Notes under the pieces: generated by a model
Databases searched by the model: none
Seen by the model: only the letters and a program-made list of their open reading frames with translations
What the model was told of the DNA's origin: nothing
Origin: Anarhynchus alexandrinus
Taxonomy: Eukaryota > Chordata > Aves > Charadriiformes > Charadriidae
Length of the DNA: 64,000 nt
Assembly: GCA_008711295.1 (NCBI GenBank)
Contig: VUYV01000119.1
Coordinates: forward strand, 1,765,159 to 1,829,158
Direction of reading: 5' to 3'
Position numbers and translations under genes: made by a program
In this document: one piece after another, positions 63,101 through 64,000 of the stretch
Numbering within the stretch: the stretch's first letter is position 1
How the letters are laid out: every line of letters begins with the position of its first letter

Positions 63101-63631
63101 TGCTCCGCTTCCTGCAGAGGCTCTTGCTGGGAAACCCACACCCCCATGAAGAATGATTGCACCACCAGCTGTGCCTTGGGTGGACCTTTTTCTGTCATTT
63201 TGATCAGTGACTAAAAATGGGCTAGAAGCATGTAAAGAGCTCGAGTATATCTGGATAAAATAATGGCCACATGAGCCAAAGGAAGAAGGAGACAGTAGGT
63301 ATGTGAAGGGGGAACGTGCACAACAGAAAGGTTTGCAGACTCACGGTTGGGCTACAACTTACTTTTCACATCATTTTGAGAGAAGCTGGCCCTGTAGCAA
63401 TCTCTTCATTGACTGCTCATTGTAGCCATGTCTGGAAATAAAGGCAATGTTTATTTTTCAATACATAACAATACCATTTAGAACAGGAAATGACAAAATT
63501 TATATGGTAATGAAGCAACAATGAGAATTTCTGTATGCTGAGCAGTAAGCTAGAAACATTTTTTACCACTGTAATGATTTTAAGGAACTAACTTTTTTTT
63601 TTTTAACATTTGCATTCTTACAAACATTTGT

Positions 63632-63772
63632 TCCCTGGAAATGTTCAGGGCCGGGCTGGGTGGGGCTTTGAGCAACCTGGTCTAGTGGGAGGTGTCCCTG
63701 ACCATGGCAGAGGGGTTGGAGCTGGATGATTTTTAAGGTCCCTTCCAACCTAAACCATTCTATGATTCTATA
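63632..63772 (+). mobile_element. CR1 LINE, short 3' end
   Basis: This plus-strand copy contains only the last 140 bases of CR1: ccctggaaatgttcagggcc, tttgagcaacctggtctagt, ggtcccttccaacctaaacc and the tail attctatgattctat. It lies just after a 12-T run (63,593-63,604). It carries no coding capacity beyond the last ORF2 codons. Confidence 0.93.
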
Positions 63773-64000
63773 TATTCTCAGAGCTCCCAAACAATTTCTC
63801 TTCTGCTTTCCTTATCACAGGTGCTGTGGCTAAGGTATAACATTTAAACCTTAACATTTCAGTAAAGGCTTTATTAACAGTCGCTCCATTAATTCTTTTA
63901 GTTCCATTAAAAGATAAAATGCTGCTTTGCCTTTGGGCTCAAAAGGAAATATGAAAGTTTTTTTACTGACAGGGTTTTTGCTTTGCTTTGGGTTTCAGGT

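Larger units (their letters stand above)
55301..63631. other. AT-rich DNA without recognisable genes
   Basis: No gene, RNA gene or young transposon is recognised. The interval includes short CA-rich sequence at about 58,115-58,152, a CAGAATA-type repeat at about 61,560-61,602, a TATTAG-rich stretch at about 62,080-62,165, and a poly(A) run near 61,690. Two AT-rich blocks described separately could be regulatory. Confidence 0.5.

Overview
This is a eukaryotic, almost certainly avian, nuclear sequence. The main evidence is a set of CR1 LINE retrotransposon copies with the typical CR1 3' tail (direct repeats of the octamer ATTCTATG or its complement), plus a complete solo long terminal repeat of the kind common in bird genomes. 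Composition is AT-rich. There are no operon-like gene arrays, no ribosomal or transfer RNA gene that I can recognise, and no intact multi-exon gene. The window is best read as intergenic or deep intronic DNA of a bird; the species cannot be named from it.

Layout. Positions 1-10,710 hold only low-complexity tracts and unassigned AT-rich DNA. A CR1 fragment on the minus strand follows (10,711-11,578), its 3' tail converted to an (AATAG)n microsatellite. An exon-like minus-strand stretch lies at 12,041-12,278. A minus-strand CR1 (12,748-13,045) is interrupted by an assembly N. A solo LTR of ERVL type occupies 14,150-14,941. A plus-strand CR1 (18,115-20,094) keeps part of the ORF1 esterase-like region and the end of ORF2. 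A short minus-strand CR1 (21,139-21,433) and an old CR1-like relic (21,885-22,290) come next. A CR1-dense stretch spans 25,507-27,992, with two elements tail to tail. An 84/86-nt imperfect inverted repeat encloses a coding-like sequence at 28,568-29,112. Old, strongly diverged CR1 relics lie at 30,690-31,445 and 35,765-37,200, with a younger CR1 lacking its 3' end at 32,018-32,735 between them. From 37,201 to 63,631 there is a long repeat-poor stretch with a few short hairpins, ancient palindromic repeat remnants, a possible mRNA 3' end near 55,280, and AT-rich blocks that could be conserved regulatory DNA. A final CR1 3' end lies at 63,632-63,772.

Function. No gene here can be assigned a pathway. 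All recognisable coding sequence belongs to transposable elements, mainly reverse-transcriptase pieces of CR1 ORF2. All of it is broken by truncation, deletion, stops or frameshifts, so none should be mobile. The items most worth following are the inverted repeat with its coding-like spacer, the minus-strand exon candidate at 12.0-12.3 kb, and two places where a single N marks a probable assembly join. I found no convincing undescribed biological system; the remaining exon and regulatory calls are low-confidence candidates.
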